Source: Ovis canadensis (taxonomy: Eukaryota; Chordata; Mammalia; Artiodactyla; Bovidae). From it: a stretch of DNA of 64,000 nt. The notes below the pieces were generated by a model. It was given only the letters and a program-made list of their open reading frames with translations, was not told where the DNA came from and did not search any database. Below are positions 1 to 9,561 of this stretch, piece after piece. The position numbers were made by a program, and so were the translations under genes. Position 1 is the first letter of the stretch. Each line of letters starts with the position of its first letter. The stretch covers positions 115,726,501 through 115,790,500 of the forward strand of contig NC_091245.1 of assembly GCF_042477335.2 (NCBI RefSeq). The letters are read 5' to 3'.

Positions 1-240
1 CCACTCTCCTTGGAATGCCTACCACTTCACTTCTTTCCCTGGAGACTGCCTTCTTCTGTCTCCACTCAAAGAGTGTCACCTCTATGCAGGCAGCATTCTT
101 TGATTTTCTAGGCAAATACTACATTCTCTGTGCATCCCCTGTAAGTTATCATATCATTTTGTCACATTTCTTATTCTTCTATTCACTCTACTGTTATTTC
201 TTAACTTTTGTGTTAAAACGTACCAAGATCTATGATGAAA
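1..240 (+). repeat. L2-like LINE fragment (old)
   Basis: The text resembles the 3' half of ancient L2 elements in sense orientation, with a 'tggaatgcct' motif followed by an 'agtgtcacctctatg' motif. It is highly diverged. The frame at 15-263 has no recognisable domain and is not a gene. Confidence 0.3.
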
Positions 241-389
241 GAAAGATGGTCACAGTTTTCTGAGAAACAGACTTGTGCTCTAGACTCTTCTATCTTACTG
301 AAGTCTGTGTAGAAATCAGTAAACTTACTTCCATAGGTAAAAGATACACACAATATTACCCAGCTCCTGAGAATCCACAGGATTTTCTA

Positions 390-605
390 AATCAAGATCC
401 TCAACTGAGGCACTATTGATACTTTGGATAGGATAATTATTTGTTGTGGGAGGTGTTTACATGCATTATAGGATGATTAACAGTTTTTTTGGCCTCTACC
501 CATTAGATGCCAGTGGCATTCCCCTAGTTATGACCACCAAAAAATGGGTCCAGGCATTGCCAAATATCCTCTGGATGACAAAATTATCCTGGTTGAGAAT
601 CACTG
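390..605 (-). mobile_element. MER20 (hAT-Charlie DNA transposon), diverged
   Basis: The segment begins with a 'cctcaactgaggcactattg' motif. It runs through 'ggcctctacccattagatgc' and 'ccaggcattgccaaat' and ends with 'ggttgagaatcactgg'. These are the internal and terminal landmarks of MER20 read on the reverse strand. It is a short non-autonomous copy with no coding capacity. Confidence 0.75.
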
Positions 606-693
606 GTTCAAATGGGTAGAGATAGTGCTTAAAAATCTAGAAAGTAGACCAAAGCAGAGCAGGACAATTGACCCTACCACATCTTAAATATAT

Positions 694-1517
694 CAGTTCA
701 GTTCAGTTGCTCAGTTGTGTCTGACCCTTTGTGACACCATGAACTGCAGCATGTCAGGCTTCCCTGTCCATCACCAACTCCTGGAGCTTGCTCAAACTCA
801 TGTCCATCAAGTCGGTGATGCCATCCAACCATCTCATCCTCTGTTGTCCCCTTCTCCTCCTGCCTTCAATCTTTCCCAGCATCAGTGTCTTTTCCAATGA
901 CTCAGTTCTTCACATCAGGTGGCCAAAGTATTGGAGTTTCAGTATCAGTCCTCCCAATGAATATTCAGGACTAATTTCCTTTAGGATTGACTAGTATGAT
1001 CTCTTTGCAGTCCAAGGGACTTTGAAGAATCTCTTCCAACAACACAGTTCAAAAGCATCAATTCTTCGGTGCTCAGCTTTCTTTATAGTCCAACTCTCAC
1101 ATTCATACATGACTACTGAAAAAACCATAGCCTTGACTAGATGGACCTTTGTTGGCAAAGTAATGTCTCTGCTTTTTAATACACTGTCTAGGTTTGTCAT
1201 AGATTTTCTTCCAAGGAGCAAGTGTCTTTTAATTTCTTGGCTGCAGTCACCATCTGCAGTGATTTTGAACACCCCCCCTCAAATAAAATCTCTCACTGTT
1301 TCCATTGTTTTCCCATCTATTTGTCATGAAGTGATGGAACTGCATGCTATGATCTTAGTTTTCTGAATGTTGAGTTTTAAGCTGACTTTTTCACTCTCCT
1401 CTTTCACTTTTATCAGGAGGCCCTTTAGTTCTTCTTCGCTTTCTGCCGTAAGGGTGGTGTTATCTGTGTATCTGAGGTTATTGATATTTTCCCCAGCAAT
1501 CTTGATTCTAGCTTGTG
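694..1517 (-). mobile_element. BovB LINE (RTE), 5'-truncated 3' part
   Basis: On the minus strand this carries the C-terminal reverse transcriptase region and the 3' end of BovB; the low-coordinate edge is the characteristic CAGTTCAGTT 3' terminus. It is flanked by a perfect 11-bp target-site duplication, CTTAAATATAT, at 683-693 and 1518-1528, so both borders are exact. The catalytic box, near 1460-1472, reads Tyr-Thr-Asp-Asn rather than YADD, so the second catalytic Asp is lost. The frames at 991-1272 (minus) and 1022-1366 (plus) are remnants or shadows. Confidence 0.92.
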
Positions 1518-1544
1518 CTTAAATATATAAACCTTCCTTAAGTG

Positions 1545-1766
1545 AAGCAGCATGGAATAAGGGAAATAATATAGACTTTAGGCTCATGCAGACCCGAGTT
1601 TATATCCAAGCTCTGTTACTAACTAGCTTGGTGTGTCTGGGATTTGTTTGGAATCTCTATGAGTCTCAGTTTCTCATCTGAGTTATTAAGAAGACGAATC
1701 TCCGGGGAAAACATCCAAAGACTGACTAAAGACATTGCACATAGTGAGTGCTCAATAAAAAATCAG
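1545..1766 (+). repeat. MIR SINE
   Basis: A tRNA-derived ancient MIR, recognisable from 'gacccgagtttatatcc', 'ctgttactaactagct', 'cagtttctcatctgag' and the terminal 'agtgagtgctcaataaa'. It starts just beyond the BovB duplication at 1528. Confidence 0.65.
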
Positions 1767-2647
1767 TTTCTTTCATTTTCTCTGGCATGTTGAAAATGGA
1801 TGCTACAGGAAGCCCAGAAAAGTTGTTATGCTTTCTGGCAGCATTCTCCTGGGATGAATAAGCAATTCAAGGAAAGAGTTCTATACTTCTGGGGTGAAGA
1901 GGGGGTAGGATGCAGATGAGTGGTGGTGCCTGATTGTGTGGGTAGGAATGCCAGCCCTTAGAAACAAAAGACCTTTCCAGAGCCCTGGGAAACGACCATC
2001 TGAGTCAGAGAAAATTAGAACAAGCAATATTGACATGCATTCAAATTTAATTTAAAAGGAAAAAAACAAGGCACCAGTGAACATTACTCTCCTAACGTGG
2101 ACTCGTAACTCCCTGACAGACCTAGTTTGAGGCTGTAGGTTTATCTTGAGTCCTACATATTCTTCTATCGTTACATTTGTACTTGAGTGGGAGCTTGCCA
2201 TCTGGTGCCACCTGCTAAAGGAGTTTTGGGGGCAGGTGTTAATCAGAGATACTGCCCCCATCACACCCACACACTGATACACATATACATTCTCCCCCAA
2301 GGGAGAACTGCTATATTAGGCAGGGCTGTAAGCACAAGTCACAGCCATAAAATGGCAATCATTGGAAAATGACTGCGTGAAACAACGAAGATTCTCTGCT
2401 CTACTTACCTAATTACTTTACCCTTGAGATATTTTTGTTTAAAGCCACAAAGATAAGACTAACATTGCCATAGCAACCTGCTGTTGGATGTTGTTTGATA
2501 TCTCCAAGCAGATTAAATCGCCCACAGTTCCCATCAACAATGCTATAGTGGTATAATTTTTAATAGCCTGGTACATTTTCCCACTTGCCTCCTACAAAGT
2601 AAGAGCAGAAGCTGGATGAACATGGTCAAAATGCCCCTACCAATGCC
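1767..2647. other. Intergenic, no gene seen
   Basis: AT-rich unique sequence with short non-conserved frames only (for example 2052-2300 minus and 2187-2372 plus, which overlap each other). I recognise no repeat or exon here. Confidence 0.5.
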
Positions 2648-3063
2648 ATTTGCAGCAACAGGAGTTTATCATACTAAGTGAGTGAAGTCAGAAAGAGAAG
2701 ATAAATGCCGTATGATATCACTTTTATGTGGAATCTGAAATTTGGCATAAAAGAACATATCTATGAAACTGAAACAGTCTCATAGACATAGATAATAGAC
2801 TTGTAGTTGCCAAGGAAGAGGGGGGTGGGTGGAGGAAGGATTGGGAGTTTGGGATTATCAGATTCAAACTATTATATATAGGCTTGATACAGACAAGGTC
2901 CTAATGTATAGCGCAGGGAACTATATTCAATATCCTGTGATAAACCATAATGGAAAATAATGTGAAAAAGAATATGTATATGTATAACTAAGTCACTTTG
3001 CTGTACAGCAGAAATTAACACAACATTGTAAATCAATTATACTTCAATAACTTTTTTTTAAAA
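2648..3063 (+). mobile_element. L1 3' end (artiodactyl L1), 5'-truncated
   Basis: It begins in the last codons of L1 ORF2 ('atttgcagcaac', 'ctaagtgagtgaagtcagaa'). It continues through the 3' UTR ('gtatgatatcac', 'tatagcgcagggaactata', 'ctttgctgtacagcagaaa') to a short A-rich tail. There is no intact frame. Confidence 0.85.
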
Positions 3064-3132
3064 GTCCCTGCCATCTCTGTATGAATCTCCAACTAGGCTT
3101 CAAAGAGAGCACGTTTCAGAGAGCCACTGTTG

Positions 3133-3275
3133 AGTCATCAGGAGGACCACTGGAATTAAAGACACAAGACCTGTATTCTAGTCTTAGTTATTACTTACTA
3201 ACTATTATCTTCAATAATTCCCTAAAGTTAATCTCTCTGAATTATAATTTCCTTGGCTAAAAAATGGACTTAAAG
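3133..3275 (+). repeat. MIR SINE fragment
   Basis: A diverged MIR: 'gacctgtattctagtctt' and the terminal 'ttccttggctaaaaaatgga' correspond to the MIR core and 3' region. Confidence 0.5.
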
Positions 3276-4171
3276 ATTGTTTTCCTTCCTTATCCCCCCT
3301 CCCCTCTCCCTTCCCCCAGTGCAGAGCTCACCAAAGAATATGCATGTGGAAGCATGTGGATGCTTTGCTGGGTCAGGAGAGAGAAGTTGGATTTTCTGGG
3401 ATTTGAGCCAGTTTTCTGAAGCTCCATGGTATGGTCTATGCATGCTTCCTGATTTCTTAGGGGGTCTGTAAAGACCTCTCATACTGCATTGGTTGTAAAC
3501 TTTTAGAAGCCATTCACTCCTTTTCTGATTATTTAACAGAGAAAATTTTAATCTAGAGAGTAAAATTTCATATAAAATGAGAAGAATCTCCAGGTTGCTT
3601 TCTTGAATGAATAATCATATATTAGTGAATTTTCTTTTCAAAAGTTTCTAACAGAAAACTCATTCTTATTTCTTCCAAAGAGGAAAAAAAATTCCTTGAT
3701 CAAAATGTGAGATCATCTTGGAAATTAAAAAAAAATTATGACTATGTAAGAGTCTAATGCTACTGGTCTCTTTACACAAGTAGTTTGTGTCTTCAAAGGT
3801 GTGAAAGGGCTAGAATATTGTAGGTTCTCAACAAATGCCTGTTATGTGGATGGGTAGCAGTGATTAGGGGGAGAGGTCATGCACAGATGTCTAGGTTAGA
3901 TGAGGGTCAAGGAGTGACTGACTGAAAAAGAATCTGTAAGCAAAGAAGAAAGCAGAGGTACTGTCAACCACACCGACATTTTTTTCCTTTTGTCCCACGT
4001 TTTACTCAGCATGACAAGTCAGAAATACAAGGAGAAAAATTTATATATTAAAAAAACTGGAATTAATGGCATCCATCTAGTTTTGAATAGGATATTTAAT
4101 TTACTGCTGAAGTCATGATGGGATTTAAAATTGAAGCTCATGATAGCATCAGTGCTTGAAATGAGACATTG
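3276..4171. other. Intergenic, no gene seen
   Basis: Contains a pyrimidine-rich stretch at 3290-3320 and otherwise AT-rich unique sequence. The overlapping short frames on both strands at 3270-3482 have no recognisable domain. Confidence 0.45.
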
Positions 4172-4220
4172 AGGTTACCAAAGTAACCTTTGGAGTGTGA
4201 CTTTGGAATCACACTCCAAA
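4172..4220. repeat. Two abutting perfect inverted repeats (hairpins)
   Basis: AGGTTAC (4172-4178) and GTAACCT (4183-4189) form a 7-bp stem with a 4-nt loop. The next stem is TTTGGAGTGTGA (4189-4200) paired with TCACACTCCAAA (4209-4220), 12 bp perfect with an 8-nt loop. The two share base 4189. No gene or known repeat explains them. Confidence 0.85.
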
Positions 4221-4863
4221 TGATTCTTTTTCTTCCCCTTCCCTTCTATCTCGTCATGTGTATGTGTCTATTTTTAAAACCAGAAGCCCCATCTTCTTTG
4301 TCTTTACAACAGCCATGATACGAAAAACACTATACTTTTCATTTAGAATTAGGTCCATAATGTAGTTGATAACCATCATGGCCTCATTTCCCAATTATCT
4401 GAAATTTAAGATGGAAAACATCTCAAACTCAAGACTTCTCACTAAAAATCTAAAGTGCCTGAATCCATTTTCTGCCTTAAGGGAGAATGTGTCAGGAGCA
4501 TAATTGAATCTCTGGGGACTCAGTGACTTGTAGGAACAGGAGCATAACCATTAATTCTCATTTATCAGTGAAATAAGATCCTCAGGAGGGAGAGGAGGGG
4601 CCCAAAGAAAGAGCTTAGGTCAACTGTGTGCTGATTTTAGATACTACTCTGGAAGCTTTTGAAAATACTGAAGGAATTTTCAGTGTAAATATATCCCCCT
4701 ATAACTTGACTTGTCTTCCATAATGTTGAATGCAGCTTCAACAGTACAACAGAGAATTGAGCTGTGTGGAGTTCAGCAAAGCTAGGTCTTACCTGCCTTC
4801 TTTCCTTTTCCAATTCACTGAGTACAGTCATTCCTCTGGCAAATAAACACTGCAGTCTTTACA

Positions 4864-4940
4864 TCTCACACTATAGCACCTATCTCACACTATAGCATCT
4901 CACACTATAGCATCTCACACTATAGCACACTATAGCACCA
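4864..4940. repeat. Short tandem repeat, about 15-bp unit
   Basis: Repeats of a unit like CTCACACTATAGCAT, about five imperfect copies, some shortened to CACTATAGCA. It looks like a slippage-derived minisatellite. Confidence 0.85.
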
Positions 4941-5331
4941 TGGAAGACAAATCTACACAGTATATCCTGAGACGTGCTGTCAGTCTTAACTCTTCTTATT
5001 AAACCCACAATTCTCCTCGAATACAAGCCTCCACACTGTCCACTCTATTTACTCGGAACAAGGATGACACCTTTTAACAGGTGAGCCATCTCATCTTTCC
5101 CTTCTCCAAACATAGCCCTTTAAAAAGAGTTCTGTCCTAGCCACTGTGGGTCTCAGGTTTTCAAGAGGCAAAACCAGATACCAAGTGTGTCAACTGCCAA
5201 AGGAGAAGGAAATGGAGGGGAAGGAGAGATGAAGCCACCCAAGACAGCCGGATTTCTGGGAGATAGTGTAAGTGGTCTACAGGAAGAGTCCAGAGCTGTT
5301 GAAGATGTTAGATCATAGACTAGGAGAGGAA

Positions 5332-5505
5332 GGAGGAATTTAATAAGTGCAATTGTTGGTTACAAATGGATAATATTTAAGATAAGATTTAAAATGGATA
5401 ATATTTAAGATAATATTTAAGGAGGAATTTAATAAGTGCAATTGTTGGTTACAAATGGATAATATTTAAGATAATATTTAATGGATAATATTAATATTTA
5501 ATGCA
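5332..5505. repeat. 89-bp tandem duplication plus AT-rich slippage tract
   Basis: The segment starting GGAGGAATTTAATAAGTGC at 5332 recurs at 5421. The first 54 bases are identical in the two copies, after which they diverge in an AATATTTAAGAT-rich tract that itself shows short internal repeats up to 5505. Confidence 0.9.
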
Positions 5506-5624
5506 TTAAATGCATTAATGTTTGATAAGTTTTGCTTCATCTTCTGTGGATGTGTGAATGTGGTACTGAAAGAACCTGGGATGAATTCAAGTTGTGCTGT
5601 ATTTCTAGTTATACTTCAAAGCCT

Positions 5625-5870
5625 ACTTCAAGTGATACATCATCAATGAAATCCTTCCTGTTTCCCTAAGTTGATGTGGTATTAATCTCTCTTCCTCCTG
5701 TGAACCTCTTTGGCATCTTGCACCTCTCTTGTGACAGTCGTCTGTCTCTATTTTGTATTATGATATGTTTAACTTTATTTTTACTTTCTTCCTGTTACAA
5801 TATTATAAAGTATCTTACAGGAAAGATTGCAATTTTCTCATTTCTCCAGTCTGCGCTTTAGAACTGGCAT
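5625..5870 (+). repeat. L2-like LINE fragment
   Basis: Landmarks such as 'cttcaagtgatacatcatc', 'gaaatccttcctg' and 'cctcctgtgaacctctttgg' match the 3' region of L2 in sense orientation. Diverged. Confidence 0.4.
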
Positions 5871-6054
5871 TTAGTTTAAAAGAGGAAAGGTAAATTCTGA
5901 TGCAATGTGAATGGTTTGCAGGTGCTCTCAAACTAGAGTCTCAGCTTATATTCTGTCAGGAAATAATACCTCCATCCATCCAATTGCACAAGTTGAAATT
6001 TTGGGTGCCTATTTCCTCCTCTCTTCTAAATTCAATAGATCAAAATCTTAAAAA

Positions 6055-6375
6055 TATATAGTTATTTATTTAAAATTGATTGATGATTGGCTTACAATAT
6101 TGGCTTGATTTCTGTCATACATCAACATGAATTAACCATAAGTGTACATGTGCCCCCTCTTTCTTGAATCTCCCTCCCACCTCCTGCCCATCTCCACCCC
6201 TCTAGGTTATTACAGAGCCCCTGTTTGAGTTCCCCGAGTCATAGAGCGAGTTCCCATTGGCTGTCTATTTACATATGTTAGTGATATTCATCCACGCTAC
6301 TCTCCACATTTATCTCACCCTCTCTCTCTTCTCCTCTACCCTTGTCCATAAGTCTGTTCTCTATGTCTGCATTTC
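6055..6375 (-). mobile_element. L1 3' UTR, antisense
   Basis: Reverse complement of an artiodactyl L1 3' end. The A-rich tail appears as 'tatttatttaaaattg', followed by 'tcatacatcaacatgaatt' and 'ttacagagcccctgtttgag', and ends in 'agtctgttctctatgtctgc'. Confidence 0.8.
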
Positions 6376-6446
6376 CATTTTGATTGATTCTACTTTCAAA
6401 ATATCTCTTTGATCCAAGTGCATTTCCCCATTTCCATCATTATCAT

Positions 6447-6650
6447 TCTAGCCCAGGAGCAGCAAATTTTTTTCTGTAAAGGATCAGATAGTGAATATTT
6501 TAGGCTTTCAGGACCACATACAGCCTTTGTTCCAAGTTAGTCTTACTCTTTGGTGTTTTTTTTTTTTTAAATGACCCTTTAATAGTGAAAAATTATTCTT
6601 TGATCTTGAAGCATATGGAATCAGGCTATGGGCTGTGGTTTATAAGATCC
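6447..6650. mobile_element. hAT-Charlie DNA transposon remnant (MER1-like)
   Basis: 'gcagcaaatttttttctgta' followed by 'agatagtgaatattttaggc' is the hallmark of a widespread hAT-Charlie non-autonomous family. It also holds a poly-T run near 6559. The exact subfamily is uncertain. Confidence 0.5.
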
Positions 6651-7030
6651 CTGCTGTAGTCAGCTATCCTAACTCTTCACACAGAGCACTGCATAACCTT
6701 CTATCTAGTGTCCCCAGCTTTACGTTAGTCTGTAAGTCTGTTTTAAAGGATGCAAATTTGACCCTTGTTGCTGCCTGCTCAAAATCTTACAATGGCTTCT
6801 TTACACTTTTAGGGAAAGTTGAGAACCTTTATCATAGCCAATCAGGATGTTCAGATCTGGCTTCTTCCTCCACCTCTGTCCACATTAATCATTACTTGTC
6901 CCTTCCTTGACTGACATTCTCATTCTTGCCTGTGGGTTTTGAATGTGGTATTTTATTCACCTGGAATATTCTTATCCCTTTGCCTGTTGACATCTACTCT
7001 TTTTTTAAGCCTCAATGTAACCATCATACT
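6651..7030 (+). repeat. L2 LINE fragment
   Basis: Contains 'tgctgcctgctcaaaatc', 'tacaatggcttctttac', 'cagatctggcttcttcctcc' and 'ttattcacctggaatattct', a run typical of the L2 3' region in sense orientation. It is cut by the BOV-A2/BovB pair that follows. Confidence 0.6.
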
Positions 7031-7048
7031 ATTAGTTAAGTTCACTTT

Positions 7049-7300
7049 AGTACTCTTGCCTGGAAAATCCATGGATGGAGGAGCCTGGTGGGCTGCAGTC
7101 CATGGGGTCGCTAAGAGTCGGACACGACTGAGCAACTTCACTTTCAGTTTTCACTTTCACGCATTGGAGAAGGAAATGGCAACCCACTCCAGTGTTCTTG
7201 CCTAGAGAATCCCAGGGACAGGGGAGCCTAGTGGGCCGCCATCTATGGGGTCGCACAGAGTCGGACACGACTGAAGCGACTTAGCAGTAGCAGTAGCAGT
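7049..7300 (+). mobile_element. BOV-A2 SINE (dimeric)
   Basis: Two Bov-A monomers: the first ends in 'gtcggacacgactgagc', followed by a 'ttcactttcagttttcac' linker. The second runs from 'attggagaaggaaatggc' to 'gtcggacacgactgaagc' and the AGCAGT tail at about 7284-7300. The first monomer lacks its first bases. The frames here are repeat-derived. Confidence 0.92.
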
Positions 7301-7314
7301 TATTGTGTGTTCCT

Positions 7315-7806
7315 ATTAAAAAGCAGAGATACTACATTGCCAACAAAGGTCCATCTAGTCAAGGCTATGGTTTTTCCAGTGGCCATGTATGGATGTGAGA
7401 GTTGGACTGTGAAGAAAGCTGAGCATCGAAGAATTAATGCTTTTGAACTGTGGTATTGGAGAAGACTTGTGAATCCCTTGGACTGCAAGGAGATCCAGCC
7501 AGTCAATCCTAAAGGAGATCAGTACTGGGTGTTCATTGGAAGGACTGATGCTGAAACTGAAACTCCAATACTTTGGCCACCTTGTGCGAAGAGTTGGCTT
7601 ATTGGAAAAGACTCTGATGCTGGGAGGGATTGGGGGCAGGAGGAGAAGGGGACGACAGAGGATGAGATGGCTGGATGGCATCACCGATTCGATGCACATT
7701 CGATGCTGGGAGAACTCTGGAAGTTGGTGATGGACAGGGAGGCCTGGGGTGCTGCGATTCATGGGGTCGCAAAGAGTCGGACACGACTGAACTGAACTGA
7801 ACTGAT
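7315..7806 (+). mobile_element. BovB LINE 3' fragment
   Basis: Sense copy of the C-terminal BovB frame, from 'ttaaaaagcagagat' to the terminal ACTGAACTGAACTGA. The frame at 7307-7795 reads BovB C-terminal protein (a GCESWTVKKAEHRRINAFEL-like run) but has no catalytic domain. It lies 14 bp after a BOV-A2, so the two may have arrived separately at one site. Confidence 0.9.
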
Positions 7807-7892
7807 TAAGCCCTTATCTTACACTGAGTTCCCAGGAAGCAGGTCCAGGATGAGGAATCATATGTAGATGTTCAGAGGAGAAACACTAAAGT

Positions 7893-8140
7893 TGGGGTTT
7901 TCCAAATACTATGTATACTATATATATGATGCTTGTTTTTCTCTTTCTGACTTACTTCACTGTATGACAGACTTTAGGTGCATCCATGTCACTCAAATGA
8001 CCCAACCTCACTCCCTTTTGTGGCTGAGTAATATGCCATTGTGTATATGTACCACATCTCATTATCCATTCATCTCTCCATGGACACTTATGTTGTTTCT
8101 ATGTTCTGGCTATTGTAAATAGCACTGCAATGAACATTGG
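7893..8140 (-). mobile_element. Inverted 5' part of a twin-primed L1
   Basis: Reverse complement of the L1 ORF2 end and early 3' UTR ('tcatctctccatggacactt', 'ctggctattgtaaatagc'). It joins directly to sense-oriented L1 3' UTR from 8145. The two parts are nearly adjacent in a normal L1, as expected of 5' inversion during insertion. Confidence 0.8.
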
Positions 8141-8144
8141 GGTG

Positions 8145-8695
8145 CAGGGCAGGAATAGTGATGCAGACTCAGAGAACAGATGTGTGGACATGGTTCAGGG
8201 AAGAGGGGTGGAATGAATTAGGAGATTGGGATTGACCTTTATACACTGCTACATGTAAAATAGATAGCTAGTGAGAAGCTGCTGTGTAACACAGGGATCT
8301 CAGCTCAGTGCTCTGTGGTGACCTATGGGGTGGGATGGGGGTGGGTAGGGGGCGGTCCAAGAAGGAGGGAATATATGTATACATATAGCTCAATTACTTC
8401 ATTGTACAGCAGAAACTGGGCTTCACAGGTGGCGCTAGTGGTAAAGAACCTACTTGCTAATGCAAGAGACATAAGAAACATGGTTTTGATCCCTGGGTGA
8501 GGAAGATCCCCTGGAGTAGGACATAGCAACCCAATCCAGTACTCTTGCCTGGAGAATCCCATGGACAGAGGAATCTGGAGAGCTTGCACATAGGGTTGCA
8601 ATGAGTCAGAAATGTCTGAAACTATTTAGCATGCACAAACCGCAGAAACTAAGACAACATTGCAAAGCAACTATACCACAATAAATTTGAAAAGA
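8145..8695 (+). mobile_element. Sense 3' part of the twin-primed L1, split by a SINE
   Basis: L1 3' UTR from 'gatgcagactcagagaacag' through 'gctgctgtgtaacacaggga' to 'attgtacagcagaaact'. It is interrupted at 8417 and resumes after 8650 with 'aagacaacattgcaaagc' and a short A-rich end. Confidence 0.8.
8418..8641 (+). mobile_element. Bov-tA SINE inside L1
   Basis: It starts exactly at the canonical GGGCTTC of the tRNA-Glu-derived head, contains 'ggtggcgctagtggtaaaga', and ends after 'tgtctgaaactatttagcat'. A perfect 9-bp duplication GCAGAAACT at 8409-8417 and 8642-8650 fixes both ends. Confidence 0.93.
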
Positions 8696-9383
8696 GAGGT
8701 GAAGGATAGAGGAAGGGGTAAGGAAACCAGTGTGTTTGCTCAGATGCTCTGAGAAGCAGATTTCGAGATGTGATTAACCATTTGATGGTCTTATTGGGGA
8801 AATGTCACTATGATGAGATGAGTAAAGGGGAGTCAGGTTGGGAAGCCACAAGGCTATGATGCAGATCTCATCTCAAGTAAAGGAGAAAGAAAAGGAAGCT
8901 TAGTGGCAGAGTCCTAGATGATGTCCAGTGTAATGAAAGGCTGTCAGTTGACCAAAGCCATCTGTCAGAGAAGTCCCATGGTTCCCACTCTTATGTCCCT
9001 TCAAGCTCAGCCACAGGCTTGGAGCAGCCTGTAGAGTGTGGACTTGGCAGAAACTCAGTGGTGGATTTTAGAGGGCCCTCAGCCACTGGCCAGTTACTCT
9101 CTGTATAGTCAGATGATTCTGGGGCACATTCTCATGGCCTTGACATCTAGCAAGCAAATAATTTCATCAGGTCCAGTCTCAGCCCAGTCAGGGGAATGTG
9201 TGAACTATGCCTCTGACTTTATTTCCCTGGAAGGCAAGAGAGCTCTGCTTTCAGACTCTTGTATCATTCATTGGGTAAGGGCATTTAAACTCCTAGGAAA
9301 CTCAGACTTTCTATACTTGCTGCCAATGTTGCTCCAGTATCCTGAAGTCAGTTCTCCAAAAAGAGGGTCAGGTTCAGGCGATT
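8696..9383. other. Intergenic, no gene seen
   Basis: Unique-looking sequence. The 115-codon frame at 9038-9385 runs into L1 flank and shows no recognisable domain, so I do not call it a gene. Confidence 0.45.
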
Positions 9384-9397
9384 AGAAGTAGAGGCTT

Positions 9398-9561
9398 CAC
9401 TGCTGGGCATACACACTGAGGAAACCAGAATTGAAAGAGACATGTGTGTCCCAGTGTTCATCGCAGCACTGTTTACAATAGCTAGGACATGGAAGCAACC
9501 TAGATGTACATCAGCAGACGAATAGATAAGAAAGCAGTGGTAAATATACACAATGAAATAT
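9398..9561 (+). mobile_element. L1 ORF2 end, left part of a split L1
   Basis: Sense L1 ('gctgggcatacacactgagg', 'atggaagcaacctagatgta') ending at 'caatgaaatatt', where BovB begins. The rest of the same L1 resumes at 13195. The L1's own 14-bp duplication, AGAAGTAGAGGCTT at 9384-9397 and AGAAGTGGAGGCTT at 13717-13730 (one mismatch), brackets the nest. Confidence 0.9.

Noticed and set aside
4864..4940. Tandem unit as a CRISPR-like array
   Set aside because: The units are directly adjacent without unique spacers, and the context is mammalian; it is a simple minisatellite.
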